DNA from: Acidobacteriota bacterium
GTDB taxonomy: Bacteria > Acidobacteriota > Terriglobia > Terriglobales > Acidobacteriaceae
NCBI GenBank assembly: GCA_021781255.1
Contig: JAJXXG010000761.1
Span: 1 to 12,745 of the forward strand
DNA: 12,745 nucleotides
Direction: 5' to 3'
In this document: positions 1 to 6,931 of the stretch, piece after piece
Layout: the number at the start of each line of letters is the position of its first letter
Numbering within the stretch: position 1 is the stretch's first letter
Made by a program: the position numbers and the translations under genes
Notes under the pieces: generated by a model
What the model was told of the DNA's origin: nothing
Databases searched by the model: none
What the model saw: the letters and a program-made list of their open reading frames with translations, nothing else

Positions 1-1
1 C

Positions 2-1450
2 GAGTCCGTTCGCGCCGATATGTTGAACTGCTACCGCCAGACCGGCCTGAGAACGCCCAATCTCGACCGGCTCGCCTCCCAGGGAATCCGATTCGACAAG
101 GCCTACAACTGCCAGCCCGTCTGTGCTCCGGCCCGCTCCGCCATCTGGACCGGCATGTTTCCCCACACCAACGGCGTCTGGGGAAACAGCATGCCGCTTG
201 GCGATACGGTCCACACCCTCGGCCAGCACCTCCACGATCACGGCGTCCATTGCGCCTTCGTCGGCAAGTGGCATCTCGACGGCGTGGATTACTTCGGCAC
301 CGGCCGCCCCGCCCCTGGATGGGACCCCGATTACTGGTACGACATGCGCGACTACCTTCAGGAGCTATCCCCGGAAGATCGCCTGCGCTCGCGCAAAAGG
401 AGCACCGGCAACGACCCCACCTGGACAGCCGACTACTGCTACGCGCATCGCTGCGCCAATCGCGCACTCGACTTTCTCGCAAAGCATAAGGACGATGACT
501 ATCTTCTCGTTCTCGCCTTCGACGAGCCGCACGATCCCTGTCTCTGCCCAAAGGAATACACAGACAGCTATAAGGATTTCGTTTTTCCATCCAGCCCCAA
601 TGAAACGGACCCCTTGACCACCAAGCCCGCGGAGCAGAGCATCTGGGCCGGTCCACGCCTCCATCAGGCCCCTGCCCCTATCCTGGCTCATCAGTTCTTC
701 GGGTCCCACACCTTCGTCGATCACGAAATCGGCCGCGTCCTCGATGAGATGGATAAAAGCGCCACCGGCGCGCTCACGCTCTTCACCGCCGATCACGGCG
801 TCTTTCTTGGCTCGCACCACCTGCAGGACAAGGGGCCTGCCATGTACGACGAAATCACACGAATTCCATTCATCGTCAAATGGCCCGGAGCCGCGCCGCA
901 GAGTGTCGCGTGCCCCCATCTTGTTTCCCAAATCGACCTCAGCGGAACCGTAATCGACTACTTCGGCCACGAAGTCCCCAGGACAATGGAAGGCGCATCC
1001 ATGCTGGCCACCTTCCGCGACCCCTCGATCGCCCCACATTCCGAGGTGTTTATCGAATGGGGACGCTACGAAGTCGACCACGATGGATTCGGCGCCTTTC
1101 AGCCCATTCGCTGTGTCCGCGACAGCCGCTACAAGCTTTCCATCCATCTTGAAACAACCGACGAGCTCTACGATCTTGAAGCCGATCCCGGCGAAATGAA
1201 CAACCTCATCGATTCCCCGGAGCACGCCGCCAAGCGCAACGAGCTGCACGACAAGATGCTGAACTGGATGAATGTGACCCGCGACCCGTTCCGCGGATAC
1301 TACTGGGGACACCGCCCATGGAGGCCGGAATTTCCTGAGACCTGGAACAACGCCGGCATGACACGCCAGCGCGAAAGCGACGGCTACCTGCCCCGCGAAC
1401 TGGACTACGCAACAGGCCTGACCATGAAAGAAGCAACCCGCTCCAAATAG
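2..1450 (+). CDS. Type I (formylglycine) sulfatase, 5'-truncated by window edge
   Basis: Hydrolyses a sulfate ester, probably on a sulfated glycan; the exact substrate cannot be read from the sequence. The reading frame is open to the window edge. The codons before the first ATG (position 20) read ESVRAD, continuing into MLNCY, which matches the DDQRAD-x-LGCYG segment near the N-terminus of sulfatases. The true start and any signal peptide therefore lie outside. Counting from that ATG, C35-A-P-A-R39 is the CxPxR motif whose Cys becomes formylglycine, so a maturation enzyme must exist elsewhere. GKWHLDG (about residues 82-88) and the metal-site ADHG followed by the KGPAMYDEITRIPF segment (about residues 258-284) are also canonical. 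The C-terminal WNNAG/PRELDY tail is less familiar. It is followed by a Tat-exported glycosidase-like gene on the same strand, which suggests joint attack on a sulfated saccharide. Family assignment is firm; substrate and localisation are unknown. Confidence 0.93.
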   Translation, partial: ESVRADMLNCYRQTGLRTPNLDRLASQGIRFDKAYNCQPVCAPARSAIWTGMFPHTNGVWGNSMPLGDTVHTLGQHLHDHGVHCAFVGKWHLDGVDYFGTGRPAPGWDPDYWYDMRDYLQELSPEDRLRSRKRSTGNDPTWTADYCYAHRCANRALDFLAKHKDDDYLLVLAFDEPHDPCLCPKEYTDSYKDFVFPSSPNETDPLTTKPAEQSIWAGPRLHQAPAPILAHQFFGSHTFVDHEIGRVLDEMDKSATGALTLFTADHGVFLGSHHLQDKGPAMYDEITRIPFIVKWPGAAPQSVACPHLVSQIDLSGTVIDYFGHEVPRTMEGASMLATFRDPSIAPHSEVFIEWGRYEVDHDGFGAFQPIRCVRDSRYKLSIHLETTDELYDLEADPGEMNNLIDSPEHAAKRNELHDKMLNWMNVTRDPFRGYYWGHRPWRPEFPETWNNAGMTRQRESDGYLPRELDYATGLTMKEATRSK

Positions 1451-1498
1451 ACGGCTGGCCGACTCTCCATGCTGATGTGGAGCAGAACCGGAATCCTT

Positions 1499-1543
1499 GC
1501 ATGCGCAGGTGGAGGAAAACCTGGATTTTCTCCACGCAAATGC
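1499..1543 (+). other. Intergenic hairpin downstream of the sulfatase gene
   Basis: GTGGAG (1509-1514), a bulged G, then AAAA (1516-1519) pair with TTTTCTCCAC (1526-1535) around a 6-base loop. An outer GCAT/ATGC pair (1499-1502 with 1540-1543) may extend it across an internal loop. The hairpin starts about 50-60 bases after the sulfatase stop. No T-run follows, so it is not a standard intrinsic terminator. It could act as a 3'-end stabiliser, a weak attenuator or an RNA-processing site. The rest of 1451-1696 shows no convincing gene or promoter. Confidence 0.4.
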
Positions 1544-1696
1544 GGAGTTTCTGCCGGGTGTCCAGGGTCTCGTTTTTGAGGCTGGCGAATCCATGAACCT
1601 CCACCAGCCGGGTTGCCCTGTCCCTCGGCGCCTGCCGTCCCCAGCAAGCCGACGCCAATGCTCTGAGTAGTCCAACATCCGCACCGGCAAGTAAAC

Positions 1697-1721
1697 TTCC
1701 CTCGCAACCCAAGCGAGGGGA
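1697..1721 (+). promoter_or_regulatory. Hairpin sequestering the Shine-Dalgarno of the Tat-exported hydrolase
   Basis: TTCCCTCGC (1697-1705) pairs with GCGAGGGGA (1713-1721) around a 7-base loop (AACCCAA), giving nine base pairs of which one is T-G in the DNA and so U-G in RNA. The 3' arm contains the whole GAGGGG ribosome binding site (1715-1720), which sits 7 bases before the ATG at 1728. When folded, the structure would block ribosome access. This suggests translational control, for example by temperature, a protein, or ribosomes arriving from upstream. The pairing is seen directly; the regulatory role is inferred. Confidence 0.5.
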
Positions 1722-1727
1722 AAACTC

Positions 1728-3977
1728 ATGCTCAACCGCCGCGCCTTTCTCAAAACCGGAGCAGCCGTCATTCCCATGACCGCCGCGCTCAATGCGCTCG
1801 ACCCGGCCTCAACGCTCTCCGCTACAGAGGTTCCCACCGCCTCCGCCGGCGATCACGCGCCCACGCTCGTCCCGCTGCCTCCACGGATGACGGACATCGA
1901 CCCGGCCACCGAGCCGTGGCAGCAGAAGGTTCGCCGCGTCGGCCAAAGCAATATGACAGAGCACGACCCCGCCGTCATGAACATTGAAGAGTGGGCCGAC
2001 TACTGGCACTCCGCCGATGCGGACATTGTCTTCATCAGCGTCACCGGCATCCTCGCCTTCTACCCCTCGAAGGTGCCCTTCCATCGCCACGGAAAATTCC
2101 TCAATGGCCGGGACTTCTTCGGCGAGTGCGTGGCGGCCGCAAGAAAGCGCAACATGCGCGTCGTCGCGCGCATGAGCCCCGACCTCAACTGGCCCGACGC
2201 CCTCGCCGCCCACCCGGAGTGGGCCATGCGCAACAAGGACGGCTCCGCGCAGCTCAGCGAGCAGGACCCCCGCCTTTTCAAGACCTGCATGTTCTCTACC
2301 TACATGGACGACTATGTCCCCGCCATCATGCGCGAGATCAACTCGCGCTACGACGTTGATTGCTTCTACACCAACGGCTGGCCGCCCATCGGCAGCATGC
2401 CCGTGTGCCACTGCGCAGTCTGCAGCAAGCTGCCTGCCGCGGGCACTCCCGCGTACTGGAGCGCCTTCAACGACCGCGTCTTCGCGCTCTGGCAACGGTA
2501 CGACGCGATCGCCAAGGAGAAGAAGCCGGACAGCTTCTTCTTCGCCAATCTCGGAGGCAACGTCCACGCCGGACCCAACCTTGACCGCCTCGGCAATCTT
2601 GCCGCCTGGTTTCAAGCCGACAATCAGGGGCGCACCTACACCGACCCCGCCGTCTGGGGATGCAGTCTTCAGGGCCGCGTCTGCAACGCCGTTCTCGATG
2701 GAAAGTTTGCCGCCAACGTCACCGCCGCCTACTCCACCGGAGCAATCACCTGGCGCAACGGCTCCAAGAATCCCGCCGAAGCCAGAATGTGGCTGAACGA
2801 AACCCTCGCCAGCGGCATGACGCCCTATTATCACTTCATCGGCTCGGAAGATGGCCTGGGCGAAGACCGCCGATGGCAGCAGGTCGGCGCAGACTACTTC
2901 CGCTGGACCGCCGTTCATGATGCTCACCTCAAGACCCGCCGCTCCATCGCGAACATTGGAGTCGTGATGGGGCAGAGCACGCAGCTTCTTTATCCCGGCC
3001 CTGATACAGCGCGCTCACGCACCTACATGCACGAGACAACGCAGGGCATCTACGATGCGCTCCTCAGAGGCCGGTTCGCCTTTGACTTTGTGCATGAAGA
3101 TCGCCTCGATGCGGAACGGATCAGCAAATATCGCGCGCTCCTGCTGCCCAATATCGCCATGCTGAGCGATCGCCAATGCCGCCAGATTCGCGACTACGTG
3201 CGCTCCGGCGGATCAATCATGGCCAGTTTCCAGACCGGCCTTTACGATGAGAACCTCAACCCGCGCGCGGATTTTGGGCTCGCCGACGTGTTCGGAATCA
3301 GCAAGGACGGAGATGCCATTGGCACCAACGGCAATGCCTACTACGCACGCATCGAAAGTCCGGACAAAGCTCGCGTGCATCCGATCCTCCGCGGCTTCAG
3401 CAACACCAACTGGCTTCCAGGCGCGCAGAATCGCATGCCGCTCAAGCCCGTGCAGAATCCCGTGCTGACCGTCGTTCCAGGATTCGTGCAGTATCCGCCG
3501 GAGCTGGCTTACCCGCCGACGCCGCACACGGATGTGCCCGCCGTGGTCCTGCGCGACACTGGCTCCAGCCGCACCGCATACTTTCCAGGAGACATTGAGC
3601 GCAGCTACTGGCTCACCGGCCACGGCGATCTGCTGCGCCTGCTGCACAACACCATCGAGTGGATCACCGGCGATGAGCGCATCGTCCACGTTGCAGGCGA
3701 TGGCTTCATCGAGATATTTGCCTGGGAAACAACCCCCGGATATGCCGTGCATCTGCTGAACTACACCACTCCCGACGCCCAGCACGGATGGTTGCAGTCA
3801 ACCTTCCCGCTCGGCCCGCAGAGCGTCAGCATGATGCTGCCACAGGGCGTGAATGTGAAGGCCGTCGAACTGCTGCGCGCAGGCACGCGTGCCGCCTTCA
3901 GCCAGCGGAGCCAGGTGCTGCAGTTCACCGTGCCGCACGTCGAAGGCTACGAGGTCGCCGCCATCACCGTCATTTGA
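1728..3977 (+). CDS. Tat-exported putative glycoside hydrolase (GHL6-like barrel plus beta-galactosidase trimerisation-like domain)
   Basis: A 749-residue protein probably acting on a saccharide outside the cytoplasm; the reaction is not established. The N-terminus NRRAFLKTG plus a short hydrophobic stretch and an SA cleavage-like site near residue 32 is a twin-arginine signal. Residues about 85-400 look like a TIM-barrel of the 'hypothetical glycosyl hydrolase 6' type: ECVAAARKRNMRVVARMSPD (133-152) and HPEWAMRNKDG (162-172) are typical. These are followed by VDCFYTNGWPP (210-220) and a C-x-C-x2-C cluster (227-232). Residues about 408-525 (IYDALLRGRFAFDFV, RALLLPNIAMLS, YVRSGGSIMAS) resemble the glutamine-amidotransferase-like beta-galactosidase trimerisation domain. 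The end, with VHLLNYT (674-680), is a beta-rich C-terminal domain. The start is supported by GAGGGG at 7-base spacing, itself inside a hairpin. It probably works with the sulfatase upstream. Domain-level call is good; catalytic residues and substrate are unknown. Confidence 0.85.
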   Translation: MLNRRAFLKTGAAVIPMTAALNALDPASTLSATEVPTASAGDHAPTLVPLPPRMTDIDPATEPWQQKVRRVGQSNMTEHDPAVMNIEEWADYWHSADADIVFISVTGILAFYPSKVPFHRHGKFLNGRDFFGECVAAARKRNMRVVARMSPDLNWPDALAAHPEWAMRNKDGSAQLSEQDPRLFKTCMFSTYMDDYVPAIMREINSRYDVDCFYTNGWPPIGSMPVCHCAVCSKLPAAGTPAYWSAFNDRVFALWQRYDAIAKEKKPDSFFFANLGGNVHAGPNLDRLGNLAAWFQADNQGRTYTDPAVWGCSLQGRVCNAVLDGKFAANVTAAYSTGAITWRNGSKNPAEARMWLNETLASGMTPYYHFIGSEDGLGEDRRWQQVGADYFRWTAVHDAHLKTRRSIANIGVVMGQSTQLLYPGPDTARSRTYMHETTQGIYDALLRGRFAFDFVHEDRLDAERISKYRALLLPNIAMLSDRQCRQIRDYVRSGGSIMASFQTGLYDENLNPRADFGLADVFGISKDGDAIGTNGNAYYARIESPDKARVHPILRGFSNTNWLPGAQNRMPLKPVQNPVLTVVPGFVQYPPELAYPPTPHTDVPAVVLRDTGSSRTAYFPGDIERSYWLTGHGDLLRLLHNTIEWITGDERIVHVAGDGFIEIFAWETTPGYAVHLLNYTTPDAQHGWLQSTFPLGPQSVSMMLPQGVNVKAVELLRAGTRAAFSQRSQVLQFTVPHVEGYEVAAITVI

Positions 3978-3985
3978 CTCGACGC

Positions 3986-4006
3986 CTGTTCCGCCGCCGG
4001 CAACAG
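3986..4006. terminator. Hairpin between convergent stops, possible bidirectional terminator
   Basis: CTGTT (3986-3990) pairs with AACAG (4002-4006), and inside it GCC pairs with GGC around a GCC loop, with a two-base bulge. It fills nearly all of the 29-base gap between the stop codons of the convergent genes. The sequence beyond it on the plus strand (TCATTCGTT) is only mildly T-rich. Position favours a terminator; sequence support is weak. Confidence 0.3.
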
Positions 4007-5974
4007 TCATTCGTTGTCCGCTGCCACGGGCAGTTCAATGCTGCTGGCCTCTCCCGGCGCGTGGTACACACGCTGGGTGGCTTTCTTGTAGTCCTCCGGT
4101 TTGGCCTGGAAAATGCTCGGCACGAACGTTTGCGGATTGCGGTCGTAGAGCGGGAACCAGCTCGACTGCACCTGCACCATGATGCGATGGCCGGGAAGAA
4201 ACACGTGGTTCGCAGGCGGCAAGGCAAAGCGATAGGTGAGAGGCTTGTTGGGCTCAATCGCCCTGGGCGTCGAGAAGCTCTCGCGGTAGCGCCCGCGAAA
4301 AATGTCCATAGCAATCGCCAACTGGTAGCCGCCCATCTCAGGCTGTCCGGCCACCTCATCCGGATACACGTCAATCAGCTTCACTACCCAATCTGAATCG
4401 GTTCCGCTGGTCGATGCAACCAGATTTGCGACCGGCTGCCCTGTAATATGCACTGACGCCGTTAAAACGTCTGAAGTGTAGGTCAGCACATCGGTCCGGC
4501 CTGATGCTTCGCGCTGGTCATCCACAAGCCACTGCGGCCACGTCAGCGGCAGCACGTATCCAACAGGCTGGCTGGGCCGCGCGCGGAACGGCACAGGTTT
4601 AGCCGGATCGGAGACGTATTGATCAAACTCAGCGTCCGGCGAGGAACCGGATGCCGCAGGAGCCGCAAAGCCCAGCTTCAGGCCCGCCTCCAGATACAGC
4701 GGCTTCATTGCCGGGGCAACAGGCCACGCGGGCAACTGCTGCCAGCGGTTCACGCCTGTTTCAAAGGCTGTAACCGTGGCGATCTTCAGAAGCGGCGCGT
4801 CGTCTTTCAAGTAGTGATCCAGAAATGGCCGCAGCACATTCTGCCTGAACCAAGTTCCTGTATCACTGCCGAAGCGAATAGCGCCGAGGGAGTCGGCGTC
4901 CTCAATCTCCTGCCCGTGATGCCACGGCCCGAGCACGATGAACACCTTGTCGTTGTCCTTGTCCAGCGGCTTGATGGCCTTGTATACAGCGACTGCGCCG
5001 TAAATATCTTCCTGGTCCCAGAGGCTGTGGACGAGCATCACAGGCACTTTGAGCGGCTGCGCGGCCAGTACTTTGTCCATTGCCTGATCGCTCCAGAACG
5101 AATCGTATGTTGGATGCGCCAGAATCTTGTTCCAGAAGCCGAGCTGCTCCATGCCGTACTGGCGGCCCAGTTCGCCGGCCGAGCCCGCCCGGAGGTAAAG
5201 GTCGTAGTCATCAAACGTCGAAGTCCACCACCTCTCCGCGTTTGCTCGCGTGCCCTCCTGCTCATAGATGTACGGCAAGTTCTGTTCACGAAACGCTCCG
5301 TTGTGGAACCAGTCGTCGCCCATCCAGCCATCGACCATGGGATTCATGGGCACGGCAACCTTCAGCGCAGGATGCGGATGCACAAGCGCCATCAGCGGCA
5401 GGAAGCCGTCGTACGAAATGCCGAGGATGCCAACCTTGCCGTTGGTTTCAGGAATGTTTTTGATGAGCCAGTCGATCGTGTCGTAGGTGTCGGTGGACTC
5501 ATCCACGGGTGTGGGATTCTGCGGCCCATGCACCGGGCGGTTCATCACGTAGTCGCCCTCTGAATCGTATTTGCCGCGGATGTCCTGCACCACGCGGATG
5601 TATCCGCCTTCCACAATCACGTCTGTCGCATTGTCATAGCCGTAGAGAATCGGCCCCAGGTGGGAACTGGCGGCATGGCTAGTAAGCTGGTCCGCGCTGT
5701 ACGGGGTGCGCGTTAATAGAATCGGCGCATGATGCGCGCCCCTGGGCACAAGAATGACCGTGTGCAGGCGGACGCCGTCCCGCATTGGAATCATTGCCTC
5801 GCGGCGCGCGTAGTCAAAGCTGTCCGTCTTCGGCACAAGCTGCGCTGGAGTCTCGCTCGGATAGTCGGGATAAAGCGGCTTGGCGGCAGCGGCGTCGGCC
5901 TGGGCGACCGCGGCGACGGGCACTCCGAGGAGTGCTGTGATGGCAAGGATTGTGCGCAGAGAAAGGAGAGGCAT
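4007..5974 (-). CDS. Secreted alpha-amino-acid ester hydrolase (CocE/NonD, S15-type serine hydrolase)
   Basis: Hydrolyses esters, and in characterised relatives amides, of alpha-amino acids; relatives also acylate and deacylate beta-lactams. The 655-residue length is typical. Residues 1-25 form a Sec signal peptide (hydrophobic core, AVAQA cleavage site). The alpha/beta-hydrolase core carries RDGVRLHTVILVPRG (65-79), DIRGKYDSEGDYV (131-143) and the nucleophile elbow GISYDG with Ser187. VHSLWDQEDIYG holds catalytic Asp320, and GPWHHGQ the catalytic His (353 by spacing). The PMVDGWMGDDWFHNGAFREQ stretch (209-230) is a hallmark of this family rather than of cocaine esterase. Residues about 400-655 form the jelly-roll domain of PepX-type enzymes. 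The ATG has GAGAGG 8 bases upstream. It lies 109 bases downstream of the uracil-DNA glycosylase stop on the same strand, so it may be co-transcribed or have its own promoter. The physiological substrate is unknown. Confidence 0.92.
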   Translation of the reverse strand: MPLLSLRTILAITALLGVPVAAVAQADAAAAKPLYPDYPSETPAQLVPKTDSFDYARREAMIPMRDGVRLHTVILVPRGAHHAPILLTRTPYSADQLTSHAASSHLGPILYGYDNATDVIVEGGYIRVVQDIRGKYDSEGDYVMNRPVHGPQNPTPVDESTDTYDTIDWLIKNIPETNGKVGILGISYDGFLPLMALVHPHPALKVAVPMNPMVDGWMGDDWFHNGAFREQNLPYIYEQEGTRANAERWWTSTFDDYDLYLRAGSAGELGRQYGMEQLGFWNKILAHPTYDSFWSDQAMDKVLAAQPLKVPVMLVHSLWDQEDIYGAVAVYKAIKPLDKDNDKVFIVLGPWHHGQEIEDADSLGAIRFGSDTGTWFRQNVLRPFLDHYLKDDAPLLKIATVTAFETGVNRWQQLPAWPVAPAMKPLYLEAGLKLGFAAPAASGSSPDAEFDQYVSDPAKPVPFRARPSQPVGYVLPLTWPQWLVDDQREASGRTDVLTYTSDVLTASVHITGQPVANLVASTSGTDSDWVVKLIDVYPDEVAGQPEMGGYQLAIAMDIFRGRYRESFSTPRAIEPNKPLTYRFALPPANHVFLPGHRIMVQVQSSWFPLYDRNPQTFVPSIFQAKPEDYKKATQRVYHAPGEASSIELPVAADNE

Positions 5975-6049
5975 GGAATGAACCTCTCAAACAACATGGC
6001 CGGATTGCAAGGGGAAAGTCGCCAGCTATCCAAATCGAGTATGCGTCTA

Positions 6050-6067
6050 TCCGGCGGTCTCACCGGA
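6050..6067 (-). terminator. Short GC-rich hairpin after the uracil-DNA glycosylase gene
   Basis: On the minus strand TCCGGTG and CGCCGGA form a 7-base-pair stem (one U-G) with a 4-base AGAC loop, 16 bases past the glycosylase stop. No T-run follows, so it may be only a weak or factor-assisted terminator. It is the only structure I see in the 109-base gap 5975-6083, where I found no good -35/-10 pair for the downstream esterase. Confidence 0.22.
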
Positions 6068-6083
6068 ATAACTGCAATGCGTC

Positions 6084-6926
6084 TCACCCCTGGCTCGGCG
6101 ACTTTAGCCCCAGTTCCCGCATGGCGATTTGCAGATCGGCCCACGCCTCTTTTTTCTGGCGCGGGTCGCGCAAGAGAAAGGCCGGGTGATAGGTGACGAT
6201 GAGCCTGGTCCCGCGGAACGAATGAACACGGCCGCGCAGCCCCGCCAACGGCTGCCGCTGGCCCAGCAGGTAGGTCGCCGCTGTCGCTCCCAGCGCCACC
6301 AGCACCTCAGGCCGGACCACATCGATCTGGCGGAAGAGAAATGGCGAGCATGTATTGGCCTCCTCCGGCTCCGGAGTCCGGTTGCCGGGCGGCCTGCACT
6401 TGACCACGTTGGCGATGTAGACTTCCTCGCGTTTCAGGCCCATGGCCGCGATCATGTTGTTGAGCAATTGCCCGGCGCGGCCCACAAAGGGAATGCCCTG
6501 CGCATCTTCGTCCGCGCCCGGCCCCTCGCCCACAAACATCAGGCGCGCTTGCGCGTTGCCATCCGCGAAAACCAGCTTGTTGCGACCTTTGTGGAGCGCG
6601 CAGCGGGTGCAGTCGCCAATCTCCTCGCGGATAAGCTGCAGAGCGGAGGCACGGTCGGCTGGAGCAACGGCGGCGGCGACTTCTGGCGGTGAGGGAAAGC
6701 TCTTGCGCGGCGGAATCGGCTGGTTCTCCTCAGAAATAGTCTGGATCTGCGCTGCGTCTACAGCTTCTGACGGCGCTGATTCTGCTTCAAGCTGCGCGGG
6801 CTGCAACGCGGCCATCAGCGCAGGGTCTACGGGGCGGCGGTAGAACTCGGTCAGGCCCAGGTCGCGATAAAAGCGCAGGCGCTCTTCGAGTGCGTCGCGC
6901 GTGGCTGGATCGAACTGCTGCGGCAC
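6084..6926 (-). CDS. Family 4 (iron-sulfur) uracil-DNA glycosylase
   Basis: Removes uracil from DNA, starting base-excision repair of deaminated cytosine; cytoplasmic. The catalytic domain (about residues 95-275) has the family 4 motif GEGPGADED (133-141), the IPFVGRAGQLL segment (145-155) and motif HPAFLLR (247-253). It also has four cysteines suited to a 4Fe-4S cluster (C106, C109, C177, C193). At 280 residues it is longer than minimal thermophile enzymes because of an N-terminal extension of about 90 residues. This begins with a helix (LRFYRDLGLTEFYRR, 17-31) and continues as an Ala/Pro/Glu-rich linker. The start is GTG, chosen because GGAG lies 8 bases upstream, directly abutting the coaBC stop codon (GGAGTAG). 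The 5-base gap to coaBC suggests translational coupling. Family assignment is very secure; the role of the extension is unknown. Confidence 0.94.
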   Translation of the reverse strand: MPQQFDPATRDALEERLRFYRDLGLTEFYRRPVDPALMAALQPAQLEAESAPSEAVDAAQIQTISEENQPIPPRKSFPSPPEVAAAVAPADRASALQLIREEIGDCTRCALHKGRNKLVFADGNAQARLMFVGEGPGADEDAQGIPFVGRAGQLLNNMIAAMGLKREEVYIANVVKCRPPGNRTPEPEEANTCSPFLFRQIDVVRPEVLVALGATAATYLLGQRQPLAGLRGRVHSFRGTRLIVTYHPAFLLRDPRQKKEAWADLQIAMRELGLKSPSQG

Positions 6927-6931
6927 GCTGG

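Noticed and set aside
1469..1579. 36-codon frame after the sulfatase stop
   Set aside because: No ribosome binding site, and the frame crosses the hairpin; nothing suggests a real product.
1593..1670. 25-codon leader-peptide-like frame before the Tat-exported hydrolase
   Set aside because: The only ribosome-site-like sequence (GAGG) is 11 bases away and the peptide shows no stalling-type or membrane motif.
365..1837. 490-codon open frame on the minus strand opposite the sulfatase gene
   Set aside because: The translation has no recognisable domain, runs across the intergenic gap and mirrors a confident plus-strand gene; long antisense frames are common at this base composition.
1809..2927. 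372-codon minus-strand frame opposite the Tat-exported hydrolase
   Set aside because: Low-complexity Gly/Val/Ala-rich translation with no family resemblance; shadow of the plus-strand gene.
5975..6083. Promoter for the alpha-amino-acid ester hydrolase
   Set aside because: CATACT- and GGATAG-like hexamers exist on the minus strand, but none has a fitting -35 partner.
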